A stretch of DNA of 64,000 nucleotides from Bacteroidota bacterium. Lineage in GTDB: Bacteria; Bacteroidota; Bacteroidia; Chitinophagales; Chitinophagaceae. Shown here one piece after another: positions 33,762 to 42,827 of the stretch. The notes under the pieces are model-generated. The model saw nothing but the letters and a program-made list of their open reading frames with translations. It did no database searches and was not told the DNA's origin. The position numbers were made by a program, and so were the translations under genes. Position 1 is the stretch's first letter; every line of letters begins with the position of its first letter. The DNA is taken from positions 62,001 through 126,000 of the forward strand of contig VGFQ01000003.1 in NCBI GenBank assembly GCA_016868815.1, in the 5' to 3' direction.

Positions 33762-35732
33762 TCATGAGCGGCTCCATCGGATGCCCGTTAGGACATGCAC
33801 CGGCCGGGCTGCATATCCCAGCACGTCGAAGTAGGCAGCATTGGTGAGGTTTCGGACATCGGCAAAAGCCTTCAGCGAGGGCAAGACCCGGTATTCCACC
33901 GACACGTCGAATACCTGGTAGGGCTCCAGCCGGACGGGGGCTGCCATGAAGCGGGGCTCCTGCCTGGCCCCGACGAGGCGGGCCGCCAGGCGCAGGGAGA
34001 GGCGTTCGGAAGCCTGGCAGCCGACCGACAGGTTCAGGCTATGCCGCGGTCGGCGGAACAGGTTGTTGTAGGTGGTGTCACCCTTGGGGAAGTAGGAGAA
34101 GGTACTAGCATCGTAGGCGTAGCCAATGGTGTTGACCTGGCCGGCAACGTACGTGTAGTTCTGTGCCAGATCCCAGCGACCATGGTGAAAGGTCAGCTCC
34201 CATTCCAGGCCTGCGGCACGCTGCCGATTGTAGTTATAGTAGCGGTAGTCGACATAATTAAAATCGACCCCTTGTCGGATCTCCCGGATGAAGGCGACGG
34301 CCCGCGCCTGCCATGTGCCCGACGCGGGGGTCCAACGCATGCCTGCCTCTGTCGTCAGTGAGGTCTCGGGCTGGAGGCTGCGTGTCCCCACAGAGGCATC
34401 ATAGAGCTGGTAGAGGGAAGGGGCTTTGAAAGCGGAAGAGAAGTTTACAAAGGCTTGCCAGCGTCTATTCCATACATACGAGGGATTGAGGGTAAAGGTG
34501 GTATGATGACCGAAGCGGGAATGTTGGTTGTAGCGGGCGCCGGCTTCGAGGTGCAGGCCTACGGGAAGATGTATCAGCAGGGATGTGTATAGGGCGGTGA
34601 GGCGGATGGAAGCAGAGTCGCGTGACAGGGCCGATTGGTAGGGGCCATAGGCGCTGATCGACAGGAAGTCCTGGTCCGTATCCTGTCGGCGCATGTCGAT
34701 GCCGGCCAACAGGGTTGCATGCGTATGGAGGCGAAAGCGTCCGTATGCCTCTGCGAAAGAGCTGCGGCCACGGTATTGCTCTTGCCGAAAATAGGAGAAG
34801 CCTCCTCGATGGGCGGAGTCGTCGAGGTATTCCCGCTCGAGCCATCCTTGCTGAAAGCGCGCCAGCAGCTGTACCGGCTCCGACTTCCATTCGAGGGATG
34901 CATGGACCTGCAGGTTGGTATTATGTGTGGTGAAGTCCTTTTCATCCCGAAAGGCCGCTGCGTCTAGCTCGGTGTGATACTGGCCGTAGAGAGCCCCTCC
35001 CCGCAGGGTGAGTCCTGTGGTTGGCTGGGTGGATGCCTGCAGCTGCAGCAGGTGCTGACGGAAGCCGTCGGCGTCGAATCCTGCCTGTCCGGTGCTGTCA
35101 AATGCGGTCGAGAAGCCATGCGACTGGTGGCCGCTATAGATGGCTTCCACCTGGCTGCGCTGGCTGCGGGCCCGCAGACCGGCGCAGCCACGGAGGGTGC
35201 CAAAAGACCCACCCATCAGGGTGGCATGGGCGGAGAGTGGCTGGCTGGCGGATCGGCGCGTGATGATGTGAATCACGCCGGCGACGGCATCCGAGCCGTA
35301 GACGGTTGACTGTGCCCCTTTGAGGATCTCGATGCGTTCAATGGCCTCGAGTGGGAAATGGTTCAGGTCGAAGGTGTTATTGATCGTCGACACATCGTAG
35401 ACCGGCACACCGTCGAGCAAGAGCAGCGCGTTGCCTGTGGCAGCCCCCCGAAGGTAGACGTCTGGATTGGCACCAGTGTTATTGTTCGCCCCTGCGATGG
35501 CAAGTCCTGCCTGGCGATTCAGCAGTTCTGCCAGCGTCATGCCGGTGGACCTTTCAATGACTTCACGGGGAATGACGGTCACCACCTTACCGGTGGTACT
35601 TTGTTTCTGCGGAAAGCGGTTGGCTGTCACTACCACCTCGTCCAGGGTAGTACGCTGGGTGCTGGTGTCTGCGGGTGGCTGGGCAGCTAGGCAGGTACTG
35701 GCTAGGAGCAGGAGAAGGGCTGTATTATGCAT
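33762..35732 (-). CDS. btuB: TonB-dependent receptor, BtuB-like (cobalamin uptake)
   Basis: Outer-membrane gated porin of 656 residues. A signal peptide (NTALLLLLASTCLAAQ) is followed by a TonB-box-like segment (TTLDEVVVTANRF near 26-38). The plug domain carries LNRQAGLAIAG, VYLRGAATGNALLLLDGVPVYD and IERIEILKGAQSTVYGSDAVAGVIHIIT; then a 22-strand barrel ends in an aromatic residue segment (VHVLTGIRWSRS). The size and the short plug without a CarboxypepD domain fit vitamin B12 receptors rather than SusC proteins. A cobalamin riboswitch lies in its leader, which makes B12 or a precursor the likely ligand. No btuCDF genes follow. ATG 35732 is chosen for the signal peptide. Confidence 0.93.
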   Translation of the reverse strand: MHNTALLLLLASTCLAAQPPADTSTQRTTLDEVVVTANRFPQKQSTTGKVVTVIPREVIERSTGMTLAELLNRQAGLAIAGANNNTGANPDVYLRGAATGNALLLLDGVPVYDVSTINNTFDLNHFPLEAIERIEILKGAQSTVYGSDAVAGVIHIITRRSASQPLSAHATLMGGSFGTLRGCAGLRARSQRSQVEAIYSGHQSHGFSTAFDSTGQAGFDADGFRQHLLQLQASTQPTTGLTLRGGALYGQYHTELDAAAFRDEKDFTTHNTNLQVHASLEWKSEPVQLLARFQQGWLEREYLDDSAHRGGFSYFRQEQYRGRSSFAEAYGRFRLHTHATLLAGIDMRRQDTDQDFLSISAYGPYQSALSRDSASIRLTALYTSLLIHLPVGLHLEAGARYNQHSRFGHHTTFTLNPSYVWNRRWQAFVNFSSAFKAPSLYQLYDASVGTRSLQPETSLTTEAGMRWTPASGTWQARAVAFIREIRQGVDFNYVDYRYYNYNRQRAAGLEWELTFHHGRWDLAQNYTYVAGQVNTIGYAYDASTFSYFPKGDTTYNNLFRRPRHSLNLSVGCQASERLSLRLAARLVGARQEPRFMAAPVRLEPYQVFDVSVEYRVLPSLKAFADVRNLTNAAYFDVLGYAARPVHVLTGIRWSRS

Positions 35733-35847
35733 CTGTATTCCGATTATCCGAGGTAGGCCAAGGAAATCAGGAGGGGAATGCATACCGCCACGACGAGCAG
35801 ATAGAGCATCTCCGGCTTTTCTCCCGAAAGCCATTGGTTAGGATCCA

Positions 35848-36018
35848 GCCGGCAGGTCTTCTGGCTCGGCTCCGTCGCGGATGCCTTCCCACCTCAGGGG
35901 CAGTGGACATGTTTCCGGGACGTTCCTCCGAAGAGGGAGCCTCTACAGCTACGGGGATAGCGCCGGGATGATACCGGACTTCCCTTTTAATGCCGGGCGC
36001 AGGGCACCCAGGCAACCG
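35848..36018 (-). promoter_or_regulatory. Cobalamin riboswitch
   Basis: On the minus strand, upstream of btuB: an opening GGTTGCCTGGGTGCCC arm, GGGAAGTCCGGT, the conserved GTCCACTGCCCC core, GGTGGGAAGGC, and the closing B12 box GAGCCAGAAGACCTGCC (35849-35866). The order and spacing match the adenosylcobalamin-type riboswitch. About 115 bases separate the aptamer from the ATG at 35732, leaving room for an expression platform; I could not decide between transcriptional and translational control. Binding of cobalamin would be expected to reduce receptor synthesis. Confidence 0.93.
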
Positions 36019-36213
36019 AATGGCCAGCAAAGATGGTGGGCGAACCGCAGGTAACAAAAAAATGTTTTGGCAAGCCTTCTTATGAATACAGAGCTATGTT
36101 CTAGGAAATCGATATTTTACCTGCCATCGCTGACCTCTTTTTCGGTCGGTGAGGTCGCGCCATCCGTAGCCAATGGATGGTCGAAGTATTTTTCAGTCCC
36201 TTAAAGGCCATCA

Positions 36214-37584
36214 ATGCACGATCATAGCCGGAACCGTCTCTCCCTTTTCGATCTCACCATGATCGTCATCGGCCTGGTGATCGGCATGGGTGTCTTCCGC
36301 ACCGCTTCCGATGCCGCCAAGGCTTCCATCACGCCAGGCGTATTCTTTAGTGCATGGCTGGTAGGCGGGGTGATTGCCCTCTGCGGAGCTTTGACCTATG
36401 CTGAGATTGGCTCCCGGCTGCCAGTGACAGGCGGCTACTACCGCATCTTCGCGAAAGCCTACCATCCCTCGGTAGCCTTTGCCGTCAATTGCATCATCCT
36501 GGTGTCGAATGCCGCCTCTCTGTCGGGTGTGGCCCTCATAGGTAGCGAGTACCTCTCGGAGGCATTGTTCCAAGAATCGCCGGGCGACCTAGGGAAGTCG
36601 CTCATCGCCATGGCCTCCATCCTTCTCTTCTATGTCGTGAACCTGCTGGGCCTTCGGATGAGTTCCAACACGCAAAACCTGCTGATGAGCGTTAAAATAG
36701 GCCTGATCGTGCTGCTGATCCTGGCCATCTTCCTGCCTGGCGTAGGAACGGCACCGATGGGGCCGGCCGCGGCAACGCCGACAGGATACGCCTGGGACGA
36801 CTACATAGGCTCGTTTGGCAGTGCGCTGGTGGCCGTCTGCTTCACCTATGGTGGCTATCAGCAGACCATCAACTTCGGGGGCGACGTGCAAGACGCCCGA
36901 CGCAACCTGCCCAGAGGTATTTTGATGGGCATCCTCTTGATCATCGCCCTCTACCTGAGCGTCAGCTACTCCTATTACCAAATCATCGGCTTCGAAGACC
37001 TGAAAAATGCCCGCGGCATCGCAGCCATCGTTGCGGGCCGTGTCTATGGCGAGACAGGCCAGTTTCTCTTTTCCCTTTTGCTCTTCTTGGCCGTGCTGGC
37101 ATATGTGAATGTCATCCTACTCAGCAATCCCCGCGTGATGTATGCCATGAGCCTGGATGGGATCCTGCCGCGGGCCTTCGCCCGAAAAGATGGGAAGCGG
37201 GGTGTCTTAACGGTCAGCCTCACCGTGTACGCCTTTCTCAGCATCGGCATCCTGTTTTTCCTCGACACCTTCGACAAGATCCTCGGCTTCAGCCTCTTCC
37301 TCGACTCTATTGGGATGGCCTTTTCTGCCGCCACCCTCTTCATACTGCGGCGCAAGGGCGTCGGTTATTCAGATGCCGGGCTCTATTCGATGCGCCTCTA
37401 TCCGCTGCTGCCATTGGTCTTTATATCCGCCTATGTGTTTGTCGCCTGGTCGATCGCGCGGGACTCGCCTGGCACCGCCTGGACGGCCATTGGGGTTTTG
37501 GGATCCTTTGTCGCCCTCTTCTTCCTGACACGTCGTCGGCACACTACGCCACAAGCCTCGGAGGAGTGGGGCCTTGACGAGTGA
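36214..37584 (+). CDS. APC-family amino acid permease
   Basis: Inner-membrane secondary transporter of 456 residues with twelve hydrophobic helices. Helix 1 carries LTMIVIGLVIGMGVFRTAS, the unwound GxG motif of the amino acid-polyamine-organocation fold. Next come LCGALTYAEIGSRLPVTGGYYRIFAKAY (TM2-TM3 of the LAT/YcaM group) and TYGGYQQTINFGGDVQDARRNLPRG near 210-235, a typical TM6-7 cytoplasmic loop. The substrate is not fixed. It is divergent from btuB, and its start lies about 200 bases from the riboswitch. Confidence 0.92.
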   Translation: MHDHSRNRLSLFDLTMIVIGLVIGMGVFRTASDAAKASITPGVFFSAWLVGGVIALCGALTYAEIGSRLPVTGGYYRIFAKAYHPSVAFAVNCIILVSNAASLSGVALIGSEYLSEALFQESPGDLGKSLIAMASILLFYVVNLLGLRMSSNTQNLLMSVKIGLIVLLILAIFLPGVGTAPMGPAAATPTGYAWDDYIGSFGSALVAVCFTYGGYQQTINFGGDVQDARRNLPRGILMGILLIIALYLSVSYSYYQIIGFEDLKNARGIAAIVAGRVYGETGQFLFSLLLFLAVLAYVNVILLSNPRVMYAMSLDGILPRAFARKDGKRGVLTVSLTVYAFLSIGILFFLDTFDKILGFSLFLDSIGMAFSAATLFILRRKGVGYSDAGLYSMRLYPLLPLVFISAYVFVAWSIARDSPGTAWTAIGVLGSFVALFFLTRRRHTTPQASEEWGLDE

Positions 37585-37657
37585 TTTGGCTAAACCCTCA
37601 AAACATTTGAACTTCACCTACTTTATAATCGACATGGGTTGAATCCCACGGAGCCAT

Positions 37658-39130
37658 ATGCCAGTGTACCGAGCTTTCTACTTTGCCATCATCATCCTGT
37701 TGCTCTCTTGTCCAGACCTGTTGCAGGCCCAGACGGATCCAGGTCTCTGGGATCTGAGCCGCTGTGTCGACTATGCCATCCGCAACAGCATCTCTGTGCG
37801 GCAGACTGAGCTGGAGGCCCGTTCGGCGGAAGTGACGTTGCGCCAAAGCGAGCAACAGCGTATCCCTACCCTCTCGGGGAACTTTAACCACGGCTTTTCC
37901 TTTGGCCGCACCCTCGACCGCACCACCAACATCTTCGTCTCCCGCTCGGCCATGTTTGAGCAGGTGTCCCTGCAGTCAAATGCATTGCTGTACAACTTTC
38001 GCAGCTTGCGCTATCTGATTGATGCCAACCGACTCAGTGCCGATGCCTCAAAGGTGGCCGTCGAAAAGGCCCGCAACGACATCGCCCTGAATGTAGCCAA
38101 CCAGTACCTGAGGTCCCTACTTAGCGAAGAGCAGGTGAGGCTGAGCCGGGTGGTGTTGCAGCAGACCCGCGCCCAGCTGTCCAACACACGCAAGCTGGTC
38201 GAGGCTGGTGCACTGCCGGAGCTGAACGCCGCTGAGCTGGAAGCGACAGAGGCGCGAGACAGCGCCACCCTGGTGCAGACAAGGGCGCAGTTCCAGCTCG
38301 ACATCCTGGCCCTCAAGAACCTCCTGAACCTGCCGGCCGACATGCCCTTTGAGATTGTCATCCCGGCCGTCGCCGACATCCCCGTAGAGAATATCCTCGA
38401 GCAAGACCCCCTGGCGATCTATCAGCTGGCCTTGACAACCCAGCCACAGATCCGGGGCAACATCCTGCGCACCCAAGCAGCGCAGCGCCAGTTCCAGTCG
38501 ACCCTCAGCCGACGGCTGCCATCTGTCAACGCCTTCGCCCAGCTCAACACCAATTTTAACCAGTTCTTGCAGAAGACTTCCGGCTATACCCTCACGGGCG
38601 AGTCGGCCACCGGCGCCTATGTGAAGTCCGGCACCAATTTCTTACCCGTCTATTCCCCGACCTTTTCGATGCAGACGATGAAAAAGCCTTTTGGAGAACT
38701 CTGGAACGGCTATGGCAAACAGCTGCAAGATCAGTTCGGCCAGGGCATCGGCATCAACATCAGCATGCCCATCCTCAACGGCGGGCAGAACCGCGCCAAT
38801 ATCTCCCGCGCGCGACTCGACGTCCGCCAGCAGGAACTCGTCATGGAGCAGGACAGCCTGCGCCTCAAGCAGGACATCTACACGGCCTATCAGTCTGCCC
38901 TGGGCGCATTCCAGACATACCAGGCGCGTGGCAAGGCGGTGCAGACAGCTCAGCGTTCTTATGAGCTGGCGACGCGCCGCTTCGAGCTGGGGGTCATACA
39001 GACCATCGAGTGGCTCACCATCCAAAACAACCTCACTCGCGCACAAATAGACCGCCTGGTCGCGCAATACGATTACATCTTCCGGATGAAGGTGCTGGAG
39101 TTCTACAAAGGGCGCGGCATCCGTCTCTGA
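37658..39130 (+). CDS. TolC-family outer membrane efflux protein
   Basis: Outer-membrane channel of 490 residues with a signal peptide (FAIIILLLSCPDLLQAQ). It contains two internally related OEP repeats of long helices and short strands: WDLSRCVDYAIRNSISVRQ at 30-48, NQYLRSLLSEEQVRLSR near 145, and the second repeat from NISMPILNGGQNRANISRAR near 372, ending YDYIFRMKVLEFYKGRGI. The Ser- and Gln-rich helices match Bacteroidota TolC homologues. The HlyD-type adaptor 33 bases downstream would connect it to an inner-membrane pump, which is not encoded here. Confidence 0.93.
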   Translation: MPVYRAFYFAIIILLLSCPDLLQAQTDPGLWDLSRCVDYAIRNSISVRQTELEARSAEVTLRQSEQQRIPTLSGNFNHGFSFGRTLDRTTNIFVSRSAMFEQVSLQSNALLYNFRSLRYLIDANRLSADASKVAVEKARNDIALNVANQYLRSLLSEEQVRLSRVVLQQTRAQLSNTRKLVEAGALPELNAAELEATEARDSATLVQTRAQFQLDILALKNLLNLPADMPFEIVIPAVADIPVENILEQDPLAIYQLALTTQPQIRGNILRTQAAQRQFQSTLSRRLPSVNAFAQLNTNFNQFLQKTSGYTLTGESATGAYVKSGTNFLPVYSPTFSMQTMKKPFGELWNGYGKQLQDQFGQGIGINISMPILNGGQNRANISRARLDVRQQELVMEQDSLRLKQDIYTAYQSALGAFQTYQARGKAVQTAQRSYELATRRFELGVIQTIEWLTIQNNLTRAQIDRLVAQYDYIFRMKVLEFYKGRGIRL

Positions 39131-39163
39131 GGAGAGGGGATTCGGGCTGGTGACAGTCCATAA

Positions 39164-40582
39164 ATGAAGAGTATGGGTAATAAATGGATATGGGTGCTGG
39201 CCATCTTACTGGTCGCCATCGGAACGTTGTTCGGGCTGAAGAAGGCCGGCATCATCGGAAAAGAAGATGGCATCAAAGTATCTGTCGAGAAGGCTTCCTA
39301 CCGAAGCATTACCGAAGTGGTCACCGCCAGCGGGAAAGTATACCCGGAGGTGGAGGTAAAGATCAGCCCGGACGTGTCAGGTGAAATCGTAGAGCTGACG
39401 GTGATGGAAGGCGACAGTGTGCGCAAAGGGCAGCTGCTGGCCCGCGTCTATGCCGACATCCTAGCTACGCAGCGCGACCAAGCAGCTGCCATCGTCAACC
39501 AGCAGGAAGCGCAGGTAGGCAATGCGACCGCCACCCTGGAGGCTGTTAAGGCCCGCCTCTCGCAAGTACAACGGCAGTATGAGCGTCAACGTCAGCTTTT
39601 TCAGGAAAAGGTCATCTCACGGCTTGAGTTCGAACAGGCAGAAAACGCCTACCTGACGGCCAAGGCCGACCTGAACGCCACCCTCAAGTCCATCCAAAGC
39701 GCTGAAGCGGCCGTTGCCAGCGCTAGGGCCAGCCTGCAGCGGACCGACAAGGACCTCGGGCGTACCAGCGTGCTGGCACCGATGGACGGCGTCGTCTCCC
39801 TGCTGAACGTGAAAAAGGGAGAGCGGGTGGTCGGTAATTCGATGATGGCAGGCACCGAGATGATGCGCATCGCCGACCTCCGTGTCATTGAAGTCCGCGT
39901 CGACGTCGGAGAGAGCGATATTCCAAAAGTGAGCTACGGAGACACGGCCATCGTGGAAGTCGATGCCTACAACGACCGGAAATTCAAGGGCATCGTCACG
40001 CAGATCTCCAGCACCAACCGCGGGGCTGGCGGCAGTGTAGCCACGGCAGCCACTGATGTCACCAACTACGAAGTACGCATACGCCTGCTGCCGCAGAGCT
40101 ATGCCGACCTGATCGATCCCATGCGCCCTCGTAACTTCCCCTTCCGGCCTGGTATGAGTGCGAGTGCCGACATTCAGACCAACACTCATCCCAACGTGCT
40201 TTCTGTACCCCTCAATGCCGTCACGACGCGCGACCGTTCGGACACGAGTTTGGTAGATAAGGAAACAGCGCCTACAAAAGAAGCCAAGACCGCGGCAGCC
40301 GACATTGATAATAAGAGTGCCTCCTCTGAGGCCCCGGGGCCAGAACTGGGCAAGCCGGAAGGCTTGGTGGAAGTCGTGTTCATCTTACAGGCAGATGGCA
40401 GCGTGCGGCGCTCGATCGTCCGTACCTCCATCCAAGACATCAGCCACATCGAGATCCTCTCCGGACTCAAAGAAGGCGAGTCCGTCGTGACCGGCCCGTA
40501 TACAACGGTCAGTAAGACCCTCCGCAACGGTATGAAGGTCAAAGTGGTGACCAAGGAGGAACTCTTCGAAGTCAAAAAATAG
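39164..40582 (+). CDS. Periplasmic adaptor (HlyD/MacA-like membrane fusion protein)
   Basis: A 472-residue adaptor anchored by one N-terminal helix (WIWVLAILLVAIGTLFGL). A barrel-sandwich hybrid follows: VKISPDVSGEIVELTVMEGDSVRKGQLLARV near 66-96 and the returning half LGRTSVLAPMDGVVSLLNVKKGERVVG near 197-223, separated by a coiled-coil hairpin with VISRLEFEQAENAYLTAKADL. The beta-barrel domain is near 245-350 and a C-terminal domain ends in EILSGLKEGESVVTGPY. A low-complexity Thr/Lys/Ala insert lies near 365-395. With TolC upstream this is two thirds of a tripartite exporter; a MacB-type ABC or other pump is not adjacent, since gpsA follows. Confidence 0.92.
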   Translation: MKSMGNKWIWVLAILLVAIGTLFGLKKAGIIGKEDGIKVSVEKASYRSITEVVTASGKVYPEVEVKISPDVSGEIVELTVMEGDSVRKGQLLARVYADILATQRDQAAAIVNQQEAQVGNATATLEAVKARLSQVQRQYERQRQLFQEKVISRLEFEQAENAYLTAKADLNATLKSIQSAEAAVASARASLQRTDKDLGRTSVLAPMDGVVSLLNVKKGERVVGNSMMAGTEMMRIADLRVIEVRVDVGESDIPKVSYGDTAIVEVDAYNDRKFKGIVTQISSTNRGAGGSVATAATDVTNYEVRIRLLPQSYADLIDPMRPRNFPFRPGMSASADIQTNTHPNVLSVPLNAVTTRDRSDTSLVDKETAPTKEAKTAAADIDNKSASSEAPGPELGKPEGLVEVVFILQADGSVRRSIVRTSIQDISHIEILSGLKEGESVVTGPYTTVSKTLRNGMKVKVVTKEELFEVKK

Positions 40583-40617
40583 CAAACTCCGACCCGACAC
40601 CGGGTAAGTCAATTGCC

Positions 40618-41655
40618 ATGCGCTATGGAATGATCGGCAGCGGCAGCTGGGGTACTGCCCTGGTGAAGATCCTTACGGAAGCGGGGCATCCTGTGGATTG
40701 GTGTGTCCGCAGCGACCGTGTGCAGTCTTACATACAATCCACCTCCCATAACCCCCAGTATTTACGGTCGGTCTCTTTGGATCTCCGGCAGGTATCGCTG
40801 ACCACCACCGCGGCAGACGTCGTCGAGCGGTCGGATGTGATTGTCGTGGCAGTGCCTTCCGCGTACGTTGAGGCGGTGTTCACCGGCCTGGATGCGGGGT
40901 CATTAAGGAGGCGTCAGGTGCTGTCGGCCGTGAAAGGCATCCTGCCGTATAAGAACGTTTTGTTGAATGAGCTTCTGGCTGATCACTACGGCTTTCCGCT
41001 GCAGCAATACCATACGGTGATGGGGCCTTGCCATGCGGAGGAGGTGGCCGAGGAGAAGCTCTCCTATCTAACATTTTCCGGTCTGGACGAAGTCGCCACC
41101 GGCGCATTGGCAGTTGCCTTCCGCCGGCCCTATCTGAATACGGTCTATAATACAGATGTCTACGGCGTGCAGTATGCGGCTGTCTTGAAAAACATCTATG
41201 CCCTCGGGGCTGGCATGGCGCATGGTTTGGAATATGGTGATAATTTTCTGAGTGTCTTCATCGCCAATGCGGCCGATGAGACGGCGGTTTTTCTGCGAAG
41301 GGTGGGCATCCCGAATATTGAAATGGGCGTGCACGCGCTGTCGGCGGAGCCACCGCATCACAAGTCGCCCAACTATGCGGCCTCGGTCTATCTCGGAGAC
41401 CTGTTGGTCACCTGTTACTCCCTGCATAGCCGCAATCGGATGTTCGGCCACATGATCGGCAAGGGCTATTCGGTGCAGGCGGCTCGCCTGGAGCTGGGTA
41501 TGGTGGCTGAAGGATATACGGCCAGCCGTTGCATACACGAGATCAACCTGCGACTGTTCATCGACCTGCCGATCGCAGAAACCATCTATCAAATCCTCTG
41601 GCAGGGACTGTCAGCGGAAGAGGGCATGCATCGGGTAGAAGGGATTTTGCTATAA
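40618..41655 (+). CDS. gpsA: Glycerol-3-phosphate dehydrogenase [NAD(P)+]
   Basis: Cytosolic enzyme reducing dihydroxyacetone phosphate to sn-glycerol 3-phosphate for phospholipid synthesis. It has 345 residues, the normal length. The Rossmann motif MIGSGSWGTALVKIL is at 5-19; the substrate-site stretch SAVKGILPYKNVLLNELL is near 102-119. Then come VMGPCHAEEVAEE, the catalytic-Lys region TDVYGVQYAAVLKNIYALGAGMA near 178-200, and CYSLHSRNRMFGHMIGKG near the C-terminal domain. It begins 35 bases after the adaptor gene and may be read with it, though the functions are unrelated. Confidence 0.95.
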   Translation: MRYGMIGSGSWGTALVKILTEAGHPVDWCVRSDRVQSYIQSTSHNPQYLRSVSLDLRQVSLTTTAADVVERSDVIVVAVPSAYVEAVFTGLDAGSLRRRQVLSAVKGILPYKNVLLNELLADHYGFPLQQYHTVMGPCHAEEVAEEKLSYLTFSGLDEVATGALAVAFRRPYLNTVYNTDVYGVQYAAVLKNIYALGAGMAHGLEYGDNFLSVFIANAADETAVFLRRVGIPNIEMGVHALSAEPPHHKSPNYAASVYLGDLLVTCYSLHSRNRMFGHMIGKGYSVQAARLELGMVAEGYTASRCIHEINLRLFIDLPIAETIYQILWQGLSAEEGMHRVEGILL

Positions 41656-41666
41656 CATTTTTCGGT

Positions 41667-42815
41667 TTAGAGGAAGCATACCAGGGTGATGCCATCGGCA
41701 AATAACCTTCCTTCCCTAGTCAGACGTATCTGCGCTTCCGACAGCTCTACCTGGCCTTGCGGCACAAATCTGCTCACGCTGCGAATCAGTCGTTCCACTT
41801 GTTCGTCTCCCCATTGCTGCGCTACCTTTTGCAGATCGATGCCTTCCAGGGTCCGCAGGGCTGTCATTACATATTCGTTGAGCTGTTGTTCGGGCGTCAG
41901 GGTTTCGGCGCGATAGGCGGGGGTTCCTTCGCGGATGGCCTGGATATAGCCAGTATTGGAGGAGAGGTTCCATTGGCGTGTATGGCCGTCGTAGGAATGG
42001 GCGGAGGGTCCGAAGCCGGCATAGGGTATTCTGTTCCAGTAGGCGCTGTTGTGTCGGCTGCGATGGCCGGGCAGGGAGAAATTCGAGATCTCATAGGCTT
42101 CATAGCCGGCGGCGGCGCTGCGGTCCAGCAGCAGCAGGTATTGCTCAGCCTGTTGTTCGGGGATGGGTGCCGGCTTTTTTTCTCTTTGTATCAATGCTTC
42201 CAGGGGGGTGCCTTTTTCCACGGTCAGGGCGTAGCAGGAGAGGTGTGGCACGCCGAGCGATAGGGCGATGTCGAGATTCTCTTCCCAGGCGGCCGTGGAA
42301 AGGTCGGGCAGCCCATAGATCAGGTCTATGGAGAGGTCAGTGAACTGTTGACTCAAGGCCTGGTCGACGGCGGTGCGGGCCTGTGCTGCCGAGTGGGAGC
42401 GGTTCATCCAGCGGAGGTCCTCTTCGCGAAACGACTGGATGCCGATGCTGAGCCGGTTGATGCCGATGGATCTCCATTCCGAGAGCCGTTGGGCATCGAT
42501 GTCGTCGGGGTTGGCTTCCAGGGTAATTTCTGCGTTGGGCGATAACTGATAGGCGGCATGCAAGGCGTTCAAGATCTGCATGAGGTCGGAGGCGGGCAGT
42601 ATGGAAGGGGTGCCTCCTCCCAGATATATAGTGTCTGCGTGCGGGTGCTCCGGTTGGGCTCTGGTACCTATCTCCTGCAATATCGCTGCCAGCATCTCGT
42701 TCCTGAGGGCGGTAGAGGTGGAGAAGTGAAAATCACAGTAATGGCAAGCTTTCCGGCAGAAGGGGATATGGACATAGAGGCCGCAGGGCTGGGCCAGCAT
42801 TGGGCTGGGCTGCAT
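41667..42815 (-). CDS. hemW: Radical SAM heme chaperone HemW
   Basis: About 382 residues from MQPSPMLAQPCG (42815). The N-terminal radical SAM segment LYVHIPFCRKACHYCDFHFS holds the CxxxCxxC cluster motif; then DTIYLGGGTPSILPASDL, ITLEANPDDID and the SIGIQSFREEDLRWMNRSH motif. These separate HemW from HemN (HemW has CxxxCxxCDF and no N-terminal extension). The C-terminal HemN_C wing is present (EYVMTALRTLEGIDL). HemW carries heme to target proteins and does not oxidise coproporphyrinogen, despite frequent mis-annotation. Its start lies 12 bases from the divergent BamA/TamA-like gene. Confidence 0.92.
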   Translation of the reverse strand: MQPSPMLAQPCGLYVHIPFCRKACHYCDFHFSTSTALRNEMLAAILQEIGTRAQPEHPHADTIYLGGGTPSILPASDLMQILNALHAAYQLSPNAEITLEANPDDIDAQRLSEWRSIGINRLSIGIQSFREEDLRWMNRSHSAAQARTAVDQALSQQFTDLSIDLIYGLPDLSTAAWEENLDIALSLGVPHLSCYALTVEKGTPLEALIQREKKPAPIPEQQAEQYLLLLDRSAAAGYEAYEISNFSLPGHRSRHNSAYWNRIPYAGFGPSAHSYDGHTRQWNLSSNTGYIQAIREGTPAYRAETLTPEQQLNEYVMTALRTLEGIDLQKVAQQWGDEQVERLIRSVSRFVPQGQVELSEAQIRLTREGRLFADGITLVCFL

Positions 42816-42827
42816 AGTTTTGCCTGG

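Noticed and set aside
37658-40582. TolC/HlyD pair as partners of the RND permease at the left end
   Set aside because: They are 35 kb apart with unrelated genes between; the pair may serve a MacB-type or other pump outside the window. No sequence evidence links them.
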